This document shows positions 34,837 through 43,171 of a stretch of DNA of 64,000 bases, in pieces (the stretch's first letter is position 1; each line of letters begins with the position of its first letter). The stretch is from JACKJK01 sp046159835 (GTDB taxonomy: Bacteria; Pseudomonadota; Alphaproteobacteria; Rhizobiales; Tepidamorphaceae): positions 372,001 to 436,000 of the forward strand of contig NZ_JBJXCY010000002.1 in NCBI RefSeq assembly GCF_046159835.1, written 5' to 3'. Below the pieces are notes generated by a model that did not search any database, was not told the DNA's origin, and was given only the letters and a program-made list of their open reading frames with translations. Position numbers and translations under genes: made by a program.

Positions 34837-36408
34837 ATGACGATCGAAACAGCAACGACAAGCGACGAGGCCCTCAAGCCGGTCGGGTCCGCCCGCGCCG
34901 GACGGGCCGCCCGCCACACCCGCCGCGCGCAGGCGCATACCCGCTCGGCTCCCGCCTACATCACGCGGCAGATCCCGACTTTTGACCTGATCGGGGAAGA
35001 AGGCCTGCAACGCATCGAACTGGCCGCAGACCGCATCCTTGCAGAAATCGGCATCGAGTTTCGCGGTGACCCGGAAACCGTGCGGCTGTTCCGCGAGGCC
35101 GGCGCGAAGTTCGACGGCGTGCGCGGCACGTTCGAACCGGGGATGCTGCGCGAGATTCTCAAGACCGCGCCGAGCGAATTCATCCAGCACGCCCGCAATC
35201 CTGCCCGCTCGGTGAAGATCGGCGGCGACGGCATCGTCTTCGCGCCGGCCTATGGTTCGCCCTTCGTCATGGACCTCGACCGGGGCCGCCGCTACGGAAC
35301 GCTCGAGGACTTCCAGAACTTCGTGAAGCTCGCCTACATGTCCCCTTCCATGCACCATTCCGGCGGCACGGTCTGCGAGCCGGTCGACGTGCCGGTCAAC
35401 AAGCGCCACCTCGACATGGTGCTCGCGCACTTCCTCAATTCCGACAAGGCGCTGCTCGGCTCGGTGACCGAACCCTCCCGCGCGCAGGATTCGGTCGACA
35501 TGGCGCGCATCGTCTTCGGTGACGCCTTCACCGACAGCAACTGCGTCATCATGGGCAACTTCAACGTCAACTCACCGCTGGTGTGGGATGGCACGATGAC
35601 CGGCGGCATCCGCGCCTATGCAGCTGCGGGACAAGGCAACGTCATCGTCCCATTCATCCTCGGCGGCGCCATGGGGCCGGTGACCAATGCCGGTGCCATC
35701 GCGCAGGCACTGGCGGAAACCATGGCCGGTTGCGCGCTGACGCAGCTGGTGCGCCCCGGCGCGCCGGTCATCTTCGGCAATTTCCTGTCGTCCATGGCGC
35801 TGCGGTCCGGCTCACCGACCTTCGGCACTCCGGAACCGGCCATCGGGTCGCTGGTGGTCGGCCAACTGGCCCGGCGGCTGAACCTGCCGCTGCGCTGCTC
35901 CGGCTCCTTCACCACGTCGAAACTGCCGGATGCGCAGTCGACCGCCGAGAGCATGATGTCGATGCTGGCCGCCGTGCAGTGCGGCGCGCATTTCGTGCTG
36001 CACGCGGCGGGCTTCCTCGACGGACTGCTGTCCATGTCCTACGAGAAATTCGTCATCGACGCCGACATCTGCTCGGCCATGCACACCTATCTCGGCGGCA
36101 TGGCGGTAGACGACAATGCGCTGGCGCTCGATGCCTTTGCCGAGGTCGGCCCCGGCAACCACTTCTTCGGCTGCGCCCACACGCTGGCGAACTACGAGAG
36201 CGCCTTCTGGGACACGGAGCTGTCCGACAACGACCCGTTCGAGACATGGGAAGAGAATGGGTCGCTCGACATGGCGACCCGCGCCAATGCCAAGTGGAAG
36301 AAGATGCTCAGCCAGTACCAGCCGCCACCCATCGACGAAGGCATTGCCGAGGGCCTCGCGGAATTCGTCGCGCGCAAGAAGGCATCGATGGACGATGCCT
36401 GGCACTGA
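34837..36408 (+). CDS. Non-pyrrolysine MttB-family methyltransferase
   Basis: A 523-residue TIM-barrel protein of the trimethylamine methyltransferase superfamily. Motifs include FDLIGEEGLQRIELAADRIL, GIEFRGDPETVRLF, APAYGSPFVMDLD, MHHSGGTVCEPVD and FGTPEPAIGSLVVGQLARR. There is no in-frame TAG, so it lacks pyrrolysine and belongs to the MtgB/MtpB-like group that demethylates quaternary amines such as glycine betaine or proline betaine. Usually a corrinoid protein partner is encoded nearby; none is visible here. The start is ATG 34837 with GGGAGGGG upstream. Divergent from the LysR gene. Confidence 0.87.
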   Translation: MTIETATTSDEALKPVGSARAGRAARHTRRAQAHTRSAPAYITRQIPTFDLIGEEGLQRIELAADRILAEIGIEFRGDPETVRLFREAGAKFDGVRGTFEPGMLREILKTAPSEFIQHARNPARSVKIGGDGIVFAPAYGSPFVMDLDRGRRYGTLEDFQNFVKLAYMSPSMHHSGGTVCEPVDVPVNKRHLDMVLAHFLNSDKALLGSVTEPSRAQDSVDMARIVFGDAFTDSNCVIMGNFNVNSPLVWDGTMTGGIRAYAAAGQGNVIVPFILGGAMGPVTNAGAIAQALAETMAGCALTQLVRPGAPVIFGNFLSSMALRSGSPTFGTPEPAIGSLVVGQLARRLNLPLRCSGSFTTSKLPDAQSTAESMMSMLAAVQCGAHFVLHAAGFLDGLLSMSYEKFVIDADICSAMHTYLGGMAVDDNALALDAFAEVGPGNHFFGCAHTLANYESAFWDTELSDNDPFETWEENGSLDMATRANAKWKKMLSQYQPPPIDEGIAEGLAEFVARKKASMDDAWH

Positions 36409-36424
36409 GTTGGTTTGCGCGTTG

Positions 36425-36886
36425 CTAGCCGCGCCCGCGATAGGGCGGCACGCCGGTATCCGGGATCCACGCGTCCTTGGGCGGCGCGCCCGTCTGCCAG
36501 AAGACGTCGATCGGAATGCCGCCGCGCGGATACCAGTAGCCGCCGATGCGCAGCCACAGCGGCTTCGTTGCCTCCACGATGCGCCGACCGATCATGATGG
36601 TGCAGTCCTCGTGGAAGGCGCCGTGGTTGCGAAACGACGTGAGGAACAGCTTCAGCGCCTTGGATTCAACCAGCAGCCTGTCGGGCGCATAGTCAATCAC
36701 GATATGCGCGAAGTCGGGCTGGCCCGTCATCGGACAGACGGACGTGAACTCCGGGCAGGTGAAACGCACGATGGCCGGCGTGCCTTCGGGCTGCGTGAAG
36801 GGCACCGTTTCCAGCACCGCCTCTTCCGGCGATTTGGGCGCATCGACCTTGGCGCCGAGAAGTGTCAGGTTTTCGGTGTCCGTCAT
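36425..36886 (-). CDS. queF: NADPH-dependent preQ0 reductase (unimodular)
   Basis: A 153-residue enzyme that reduces 7-cyano-7-deazaguanine to preQ1 in queuosine synthesis. The active-site cysteine is in FTCPEFTSVCPMTGQPDFA, with the QueF motif ESKALKLFLTSFRNHGAFHE and the C-terminal RGGIPIDVFWQTG. The length is that of type I QueF. ATG 36886 is used because the extra residues upstream overlap the divergent gene. It is an island on the minus strand between two plus-strand catabolic genes; no preQ1 riboswitch fits in the 38-base gap. Confidence 0.93.
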   Translation of the reverse strand: MTDTENLTLLGAKVDAPKSPEEAVLETVPFTQPEGTPAIVRFTCPEFTSVCPMTGQPDFAHIVIDYAPDRLLVESKALKLFLTSFRNHGAFHEDCTIMIGRRIVEATKPLWLRIGGYWYPRGGIPIDVFWQTGAPPKDAWIPDTGVPPYRGRG

Positions 36887-36924
36887 GGCATGTACTCCGT
36901 GGCCGCGGCGCGCGAGGCGATAGC

Positions 36925-38982
36925 ATGACTTCCAATATACAGTCGACAAGGGACCCGCTGCTTCAGCCCTACACGCTCAAGTACCTGACCCTGCGCAACC
37001 GGATCATGTCGACCGCGCACGAACCGGCCTATTCCGTCGACGGCATGCCCAAGGAGCGCTACCGCCTCTACCACGCGGAGAAGGCGAAGGGCGGCATCGC
37101 GCTGACCATGACGGCGGGTTCGGCCATCGTCTCGCCAGACAGTCCCGCAGCCTTCGGCAACCTGCATGCCTATGACGATGCCATCGTGCCGTGGATGCGC
37201 GAACTGACCGACGCGTGCCACGAGCATGGCGCGGCGGTGATGATCCAGATCACCCACCTTGGCCGCCGCACCAACTGGAACAAAGCCGACTGGCTGCCTG
37301 TCCTCGCGCCCTCGCCGGTTCGCGAACCGGCCCACCGCGCCTTCCCCAAGGAAGCAGAGGACTGGGACATCGCCCGCATCATCCGCGACTATGCCGCAGC
37401 AGCGCAACGGATGCAGGCAGGCGGCATGGACGGCATCGAGATCGAGGCCTACGGGCACCTGCTGGACGGGTTCTGGTCACCGGCCACCAACCGGCGCGAC
37501 GACGCATATGGCGGCTCGCTCGACAACCGCCTGCGCTTCACCTGGGGCGTGATCGACGCCATCCGCGCGGCGACGGGACCAGACTTCATCGTCGGCCTGC
37601 GGCTGGTTGCGGACGAGGATTGGGAGAAGGGCCTCAGCCGCGCCGAGGGCGTGGAGATCGCGCAGCGGCTGGCATCATCCGGCAAGGTCGACTTTCTCAA
37701 CGTCATTCGCGGGCATATCGATTCAGACGCCGCACTCTCGAAGGTCATTCCCGTTCACGGAACGCCCGCTTCGCCGCATCTCGATTTCGCGGGCGAGGTT
37801 CGGCAGGCGACGAAGTTCCCGGTCTTCCACGCCGCGCGGATTTCCGACGTTGCGACCGCCCGCCACGCGATTGCCGAGGGCAAGCTCGATATGGTCGGGA
37901 TGACGCGCGCCCACATTGCCGACCCGCACATCGCGTTGAAGGTCGCCGAAGGCCGCGAGGCGGAAATCCGCCCCTGCGTCGGCGCAACCTACTGCCTGGA
38001 CCGCATCTACGAAGGCCATGAGGCGCTTTGCGTCCACAACGCCGCCACCGGGCGCGAGGCGACCATGCCGCACGTGGTGCGGGCGAGCGAAGGGCCGCGG
38101 CGCAATATCGTCATTGTCGGTGCCGGACCGGCCGGGCTGGAGGCCGCCCGTGTCAGCGCCGAGCGCGGCCACGCCGTCACCGTCTTCGAGGCAGCGCCCC
38201 ATGCGGGCGGCCAAGTGCGACTGGCAGCGCAGGACCCGCGCCGCAAGGAACTGATCGGCATCGTCGACTGGCGCATGGCCCGCTGCGAGGCGAAGGGCGT
38301 GAGCTTCCACTTCAACACCTATGCGGAAGCTGACGAAATCACCGCACTCGACCCGGACATCGTCATCGTCGCGACCGGCGGCTACCCGGATGCCGAGGTG
38401 CTTGAGGACGGCAACGATCTCGTCGTCTCAAGCTGGGATATCCTGTCGGGCGATGTGAAGCCTGCATCCCGCGTGCTGCTGTATGACGACAACGGCGCGC
38501 ATCCCGGCATGCAGGCGGCAAGCGTCATCGCGCGTTCGGGCGCGCAACTGGAACTGGTCACGCCGGAGCGGTTCTTCGCGCCGGAAATCGGCGGGCTGAA
38601 CCACGTCGCCTATGCCGAAATCCTCGACCGGGCCGGTGCCCGCATCACCATCAATTCCCGCCTGTTGGGCGCGCGGCGCAGCGGCAACGGGCTGACCGCG
38701 CTCGTCGGCTCGGACTATTCCGATGCCGTGCGCGAGCGCGAGGTCGACCAGATCGTGGTCGAACATGGCACCCTGCCGCTGGACGAGATCTATTTCGCGC
38801 TGAAACCGGCGTCGAAAAACCTCGGCGAGATGGACTATTCGTCGCTTGTCGCGGGGCAACAGCAGGCGGTCGCATCAAACCCCGATGGCACCTTCCAGCT
38901 GTTCCGGATCGGTGACGCGGTGGCCTCCCGCAACATCCACGCCGCGATCTATGACGCGCTGCGTCTTGCAAAGAATTTCTGA
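36925..38982 (+). CDS. FMN/FAD demethylating oxidoreductase, DgcA / N-methylproline demethylase-like
   Basis: A 685-residue protein of the trimethylamine dehydrogenase group. Residues 12-345 form an old-yellow-enzyme barrel (MIQITHLGRRTNW, HLLDGFWSPATNRRDD, YGGSLDNRLRF). Residues ~395-680 are an FAD/NAD(P)-binding region (IVIVGAGPAGLEAARVSAERG). The Fe-S motif between them reads C351-x2-A354-x2-C357-x11-C369; A354 replaces the second cysteine of the classical CxxCxxC-x11-C. The tail RIGDAVASRNIHAAIYDALR and length match DgcA (dimethylglycine catabolism). ATG 36925 has GAGG seven bases upstream. Likely removes a methyl group from dimethylglycine or N-methylproline, following the MttB step. Confidence 0.87.
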   Translation: MTSNIQSTRDPLLQPYTLKYLTLRNRIMSTAHEPAYSVDGMPKERYRLYHAEKAKGGIALTMTAGSAIVSPDSPAAFGNLHAYDDAIVPWMRELTDACHEHGAAVMIQITHLGRRTNWNKADWLPVLAPSPVREPAHRAFPKEAEDWDIARIIRDYAAAAQRMQAGGMDGIEIEAYGHLLDGFWSPATNRRDDAYGGSLDNRLRFTWGVIDAIRAATGPDFIVGLRLVADEDWEKGLSRAEGVEIAQRLASSGKVDFLNVIRGHIDSDAALSKVIPVHGTPASPHLDFAGEVRQATKFPVFHAARISDVATARHAIAEGKLDMVGMTRAHIADPHIALKVAEGREAEIRPCVGATYCLDRIYEGHEALCVHNAATGREATMPHVVRASEGPRRNIVIVGAGPAGLEAARVSAERGHAVTVFEAAPHAGGQVRLAAQDPRRKELIGIVDWRMARCEAKGVSFHFNTYAEADEITALDPDIVIVATGGYPDAEVLEDGNDLVVSSWDILSGDVKPASRVLLYDDNGAHPGMQAASVIARSGAQLELVTPERFFAPEIGGLNHVAYAEILDRAGARITINSRLLGARRSGNGLTALVGSDYSDAVREREVDQIVVEHGTLPLDEIYFALKPASKNLGEMDYSSLVAGQQQAVASNPDGTFQLFRIGDAVASRNIHAAIYDALRLAKNF

Positions 38983-39023
38983 CAAAGCTTGAGGCGCACC
39001 GTCCTCCGCCCGATATTGGCGGC

Positions 39024-40031
39024 ATGAAACAGCTCGTTCTTGCCGCCTTTGTCGCTCTCGCCGCCAGCCCTGCAGCCGCGCAGATCGAACCGCCGACCCT
39101 TGGCCTCCCCATCGCCTGCGCGTTGGGTGAGGACTGCGTCATCCAGCAATATGTCGACACCGATCCCGGCCCCGGCGCAAAGGACCACACTTGCGGCGAC
39201 ATGACTTATGACGGCCACAAGGGCACCGACTTCCGCATTGCCGATCTCGACATGATGGCCCAGGGCGTCACCGTCATGGCCGCATCCGACGGCGAGGTGA
39301 AGGCGGTTCGCGACGGGATGGACGACTTCCAGTACAAGCGCGGCGAGGATGACATTCCCGCCGATCGGGCCTGCGGCAATGGCCTGCTCATCGACCATGG
39401 AAATGGCTGGACCACGCAATATTGCCACCTCAAGAAAGGCTCCGTGTCGGTCGAAAAGGGCGACATGGTGCAGCGCGGTTCCATCATCGGGCAGGTCGGC
39501 CAGTCCGGCTGGACAGAGTTCCCGCACGTGCATCTTCAGGTCATGTACGAGGGCAAGGTCGTGGACCCGTTCGCCAGCGCCGAAACCGGCATGTCGGGCG
39601 AGACGAGTTGCGGCGAGAGCCATGGCGGCATGTGGGAAGAAGCCGCTGCCGAGCAGCTCGAATATCGCTACCCCGCCATCCTCAACACCGGCTTTACGGA
39701 CGGCGGCGTCGAGATGAAGGACGTGGACAGCCGCGAGAAGAACCTTCTGCGTCTGGACGCCAGTACGCCGGCGCTCGTCTTCTTCGGCCGCGCCGTGGGC
39801 CTGAAGCCCGGCGACACCCAGCGTATCACCATCACGTCGCCGGATGGCTCGACGCTGGTGACGAACTCGACCGACCCGGAGCAGACGAACCGCGCCCAGG
39901 CCATGGCCTTTGTCGGCAAGAAGCGTCCCGCATCAGGCTGGCAGCCCGGCGTCTACGCGGCATCCTACGAGGTCATTCGCGAGGGCGAGACGATTGCCGA
40001 AGAAACCGGTTCGATCGCGCTGGCGCAGTAG
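39024..40031 (+). CDS. Secreted M23-family (LytM) metallopeptidase
   Basis: A 335-residue protein with a signal peptide ending SPAAAQ (~21 residues). The LytM core spans residues ~60-195: zinc ligands in YDGHKGTDFR (His and Asp) and FPHVHLQV (HxH), with GLLIDHGNGWTTQYCHLKKG between. All four catalytic positions seem intact, so it should cleave peptidoglycan crossbridges. About 130 additional residues after the domain form a beta-rich module of unknown role. It follows the DgcA-like gene by 41 bases but is not obviously part of that pathway. Confidence 0.88.
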   Translation: MKQLVLAAFVALAASPAAAQIEPPTLGLPIACALGEDCVIQQYVDTDPGPGAKDHTCGDMTYDGHKGTDFRIADLDMMAQGVTVMAASDGEVKAVRDGMDDFQYKRGEDDIPADRACGNGLLIDHGNGWTTQYCHLKKGSVSVEKGDMVQRGSIIGQVGQSGWTEFPHVHLQVMYEGKVVDPFASAETGMSGETSCGESHGGMWEEAAAEQLEYRYPAILNTGFTDGGVEMKDVDSREKNLLRLDASTPALVFFGRAVGLKPGDTQRITITSPDGSTLVTNSTDPEQTNRAQAMAFVGKKRPASGWQPGVYAASYEVIREGETIAEETGSIALAQ

Positions 40032-40061
40032 AACCGAGGGCGCGAAAAATCGCGGTTCAGC

Positions 40062-40478
40062 CTACCGCGCGCAGGAGGTCTGGTTCTGGTATGCGCCTTC
40101 GCGGTATTCGCTCGCCAGCACGTTCGCACCCCGGATCCAGCCCCAGAACACGAAATGCTCGTTGCGGCCTGAATCGAACTGCGCCGGGCCGCCGGCCTGC
40201 ACGTAGGGCGTGTTTTCGCTCGTGCCGCCGATCCGCCACTCGCCGCGCGAGATGAAGCGCTCGTATCGCCCGATCAGCGATGACACGTGCGTGCCCTGCA
40301 GCTCGTAGCTGTAATTGGGGTAGAGCACCATCGTGTAGGACCGTTCGATCCGGTTCTGGCTGGCACCGTCGAACGAGACGTAGCTGCACGTCCACTGGCC
40401 GGAAAAATCCTGCGCTTGCGCTGCATGGACGGGGGCGAGGAAGGCGAAGGCGGTGAACAGCAGTTTCAGACGGCGCAT
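40062..40478 (-). CDS. Secreted protein of unknown function
   Basis: A 138-residue protein from ATG 40478, with AAAGGG upstream. The signal peptide ends AAQAQD. The mature part starts with FSGQWTCSYVS and proceeds through beta-strand-like segments rich in Tyr and Gly (YSYELQGTHVSS, RGEWRIGG), ending NQTSCAR; the two cysteines may pair. The lipocalin-like opening GxW and strand pattern suggest a small beta-barrel (inference). Convergent with the M23 peptidase gene, 30 bases apart. Confidence 0.7.
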   Translation of the reverse strand: MRRLKLLFTAFAFLAPVHAAQAQDFSGQWTCSYVSFDGASQNRIERSYTMVLYPNYSYELQGTHVSSLIGRYERFISRGEWRIGGTSENTPYVQAGGPAQFDSGRNEHFVFWGWIRGANVLASEYREGAYQNQTSCAR

Positions 40479-40663
40479 GGCGCGACCCTTTCGTGAAAGC
40501 TCTCGGAACCTGCCCGCCATATTGGGCAAGGTGATGCGCCGGAGGCAAGGCCGTTCTCCCGCTGCGGTAGAAATCCACCATAACGTTTCGCCTTTTCATT
40601 CCATATTTCAATATTTCTGGAATTACCGTTGACGCATCACCCGACTGCGCTCATTGTGTCCTC

Positions 40664-40996
40664 ATGACAGACCTCGACACAGCCGCCGCCCGCCTCGAAG
40701 CCCTTGGCAACCCGACGCGCCTGCGCATCTACCGCACGCTGGTGCGCGCCGGCGAGGAAGGCCTGGCCGTCGGCCAAGTGCAGGAGCGGCTCGCAATCGC
40801 GGCCTCCACCCTCTCCCACCACCTGCACCGGCTGCTGATCGCCGGCCTGGTGGAGCAGGAGCGGCGCGGCACCACGCTGGTCTGCACCGCAAGCTATTCC
40901 GCGATGCACGGCCTCGTCGGGTTCCTCGTCGATGAATGCTGCGCGGACGCAACCTGCGCTGAAGATGCCGCGCCTGCGCGCAAGACCGGAGCGTGA
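40664..40996 (+). CDS. ArsR-family transcriptional regulator
   Basis: A 110-residue winged-helix protein: ALGNPTRLRIYRTLV, LAIAASTLSHHLHRLLIAGLV and VEQERRGTTLVC. The C-terminal tail carries several cysteines (DECCADATCAED) that could bind As(III) or another soft metal, unlike the classical site in the recognition helix, where no Cys is present. The permease gene begins five bases after the stop, so the pair forms one metalloid-responsive operon. Confidence 0.9.
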   Translation: MTDLDTAAARLEALGNPTRLRIYRTLVRAGEEGLAVGQVQERLAIAASTLSHHLHRLLIAGLVEQERRGTTLVCTASYSAMHGLVGFLVDECCADATCAEDAAPARKTGA

Positions 40997-41001
40997 CGTA
41001 A

Positions 41002-42030
41002 ATGTCCTTCGTGGAAGCCATCCGCACCCGCAAGTTGCCGCCGCTGGACGCTGCCATCGCGGCCATCGTGCTTGTTCTCGTGGCGCTCGCCGTTCTCGCT
41101 CCCGGCCAGTTCGGCCCAAGCATCGGCTTTGCCCTGCGCGCCTTCATCGACGTACTGCCTTTCCTGCTGCTGTCGGTGCTGCTTGCGGCCTACGCGAAGG
41201 CATCCGGCGCGGACGCGATGATCGCGCGCGCCTTCATTGGCCGCGAGGCGCGCATGGTTGCGGTCGCGAGCCTGTTCGGCGCGATGTCGCCGTTCTGCTC
41301 CTGCGGCGTCATCCCGATCATCGCGGCGCTACTGTCCATGGGCGTGCCGCTGGCCCCGGTCATGGCCTTCTGGCTCGCCTCCCCTCTGATGGACCCGAGC
41401 ATGTTCGCGCTCACCATCGGCACGCTCGGTCTCGATTTCGCCATTGCCAAGGCGCTCGCCGCCGTCAGCGTCGGCCTGCTCGGCGGCTATGCGACCTTCG
41501 CCATCACCCGCTCGGGCCTGCTCGCGGACCCACTGCGCGAGGGCGTCGGAAACGGCGGCTGCGGCGCGTCATCGGTGCGCACGAAGAAGGACATCGTCTG
41601 GAAATTCTGGAGCGACCCCGAACGTGTCTCGAAGTTCACCGCCAACGCGGGCTCCACCATGTTCTTCCTCGGCAAGTGGCTGTTTCTCGCCTACCTGCTG
41701 GAATCGCTGATGCTGGCCTACGTGCCGGGCGAGATGGTGCAGCGCTTCGTCGGAGACGGCGGCTTCGGCACCATCTTCACCGCAAGCCTCGTCGGCGTCC
41801 CGGCATACCTCAACGGCTATGCCGCCCTGCCTCTGGTGGGCGGGCTGGTCGAACAGGGCATGGCGCCGGGAGCGGCGATGGCCTTCCTCATCGCCGGCGG
41901 GGTCACGTCGATCCCCGCCGCGATTGCCGTGTGGGCGCTGGCAAAGAAGCCCACTTTCGCGCTCTACATCGCGTGCTCGCTGACCGGCGCGATACTGTCC
42001 GGCATCGCCTTCCAGCTCTGGGCTGCGTGA
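41002..42030 (+). CDS. ArsP/YraQ-type permease
   Basis: A 342-residue membrane protein with about eight to nine helices. The PSPFCSCGVIPI-like cysteine pair (MSPFCSCGVIPII) in an early helix is the hallmark of ArsP/DUF318 permeases, which export trivalent organoarsenicals such as methylarsenite. A second conserved segment, VGVPAYLNGYAALPLVGGLV, and GVTSIPAAIAVWALA occur in the second half. A loop near residue 185 contains GNGGCGASS. Together with the upstream ArsR this points to organoarsenical or related soft-metal efflux; no arsenite methylase gene is near. Confidence 0.87.
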   Translation: MSFVEAIRTRKLPPLDAAIAAIVLVLVALAVLAPGQFGPSIGFALRAFIDVLPFLLLSVLLAAYAKASGADAMIARAFIGREARMVAVASLFGAMSPFCSCGVIPIIAALLSMGVPLAPVMAFWLASPLMDPSMFALTIGTLGLDFAIAKALAAVSVGLLGGYATFAITRSGLLADPLREGVGNGGCGASSVRTKKDIVWKFWSDPERVSKFTANAGSTMFFLGKWLFLAYLLESLMLAYVPGEMVQRFVGDGGFGTIFTASLVGVPAYLNGYAALPLVGGLVEQGMAPGAAMAFLIAGGVTSIPAAIAVWALAKKPTFALYIACSLTGAILSGIAFQLWAA

Positions 42031-42070
42031 CTCCCTTTCATTCGCCAGACGGTTGGGCGACTATCATGCG

Positions 42071-43150
42071 ATGCTTACCCGCACCCAGACACACGCATTC
42101 GCAAAATCCGCGTTGCCCGATCGGGTCAGGATAACCGGCATTGCGACGGCTCTCCCGCAGAACCGCGTCTTGCAAGACGACATTGCGCAGGCCGCGATCG
42201 ATGTCTTTCCGAAGTTCCGGCGCTTCGACAAGCTCTATGCCAATACCGGCATAGAGGCCCGCCACATCTGCATGCCGTGGGACTGGTATCTCCAGCCTCG
42301 TGGCTGGAAAGAACGCACTGCCGCCTTCCAGGAACACGGGTTGAACCTCCTCGAAGAGGCGGCGCGTGCAGCGCTCGATGATGCCAGCCTCGAAGCCGCA
42401 GACATCGACTGCATCGTAGTCAACACCGTGACCGGGCTGGCCGTCCCCAGCCTTGACGCTCTGTTGGCCAATCGCATGGGCTTTCGCCCCGACATCGAGC
42501 GACTCCCGATCTTCGGCTTCGGCTGCGGCGGCGGGGCCGCCGGCTTGTCCCGCGCGGCGCAGCTGGCACATGGCGACCGAAAGGTCCTGTTCCTCACAGT
42601 GGACCTCTGCACCCTGACGCTGCGCGTCAACGCGCCGACAATCGAGATGTTCGTTGCCTGCGCGCTGTTCGGCGACGGGGCTGCGGCAGTGGTCATCGAA
42701 GCGGGTGGGTCGACCACCGGCAAGGCGGAGGTGATTGCGACCGGCGAACACATGTGGCCCGGCACGCAGCACCTGATGGGCTGGGACGTTGCCGACGACG
42801 GCTTCGCCCTTGTTCTCAGCCCGGACCTTCCAGCCCATCTGACCGCATCGCTTGAAGAACCCCTGACCGACTTTCTGGCCCGCAGCGACATATCCGCCGC
42901 CGACCTCGATGGCTACCTGTTCCATCCCGGGGGAAGCCGCGTTCTGGATGCCTTGCAAGAGATTCTCGACCTGTCCGACGAGGACCTCTTCCATTCGCGC
43001 GACACCCTGCGCGCTTACGGCAACATGTCGTCCGCGACCGTGCTCTTCGTGCTGAAATCCGCGCTGGCATCCGGCGCCAGCGGACGTCATTTGCTGGCCG
43101 CGTTCGGACCCGGCTTCAGCGCCTATTTCATGCTGCTGGACCTCGGCTGA
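42071..43150 (+). CDS. Type III polyketide synthase
   Basis: A 359-residue chalcone-synthase-fold enzyme with the full Cys-His-Asn triad: C152 (FGFGCGGGAAG), H285 (LFHPGGSRV) and N318 (YGNMSSAT), spaced as in plant chalcone synthase. The GFGP-like loop is AFGPGFSAYF. It should condense acyl-CoA with malonyl-CoA units into alkylpyrones or resorcinols. ATG 42071 is used; an in-frame TTG at 42053 is less likely, and neither has a clear ribosome site. Convergent with the FAD oxidoreductase/methyltransferase operon, which probably tailors the product. Confidence 0.92.
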   Translation: MLTRTQTHAFAKSALPDRVRITGIATALPQNRVLQDDIAQAAIDVFPKFRRFDKLYANTGIEARHICMPWDWYLQPRGWKERTAAFQEHGLNLLEEAARAALDDASLEAADIDCIVVNTVTGLAVPSLDALLANRMGFRPDIERLPIFGFGCGGGAAGLSRAAQLAHGDRKVLFLTVDLCTLTLRVNAPTIEMFVACALFGDGAAAVVIEAGGSTTGKAEVIATGEHMWPGTQHLMGWDVADDGFALVLSPDLPAHLTASLEEPLTDFLARSDISAADLDGYLFHPGGSRVLDALQEILDLSDEDLFHSRDTLRAYGNMSSATVLFVLKSALASGASGRHLLAAFGPGFSAYFMLLDLG

Positions 43151-43171
43151 ACCGACGCTCGAGCCAAGGCC

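Noticed and set aside
34837..36408. Pyrrolysine-containing trimethylamine methyltransferase
   Set aside because: There is no in-frame TAG codon, and no pyl genes are seen; it belongs to the non-pyrrolysine group.
36887..36924. preQ1 riboswitch before queF
   Set aside because: Only 38 bases separate the divergent starts, with no aptamer-like stem-loop.
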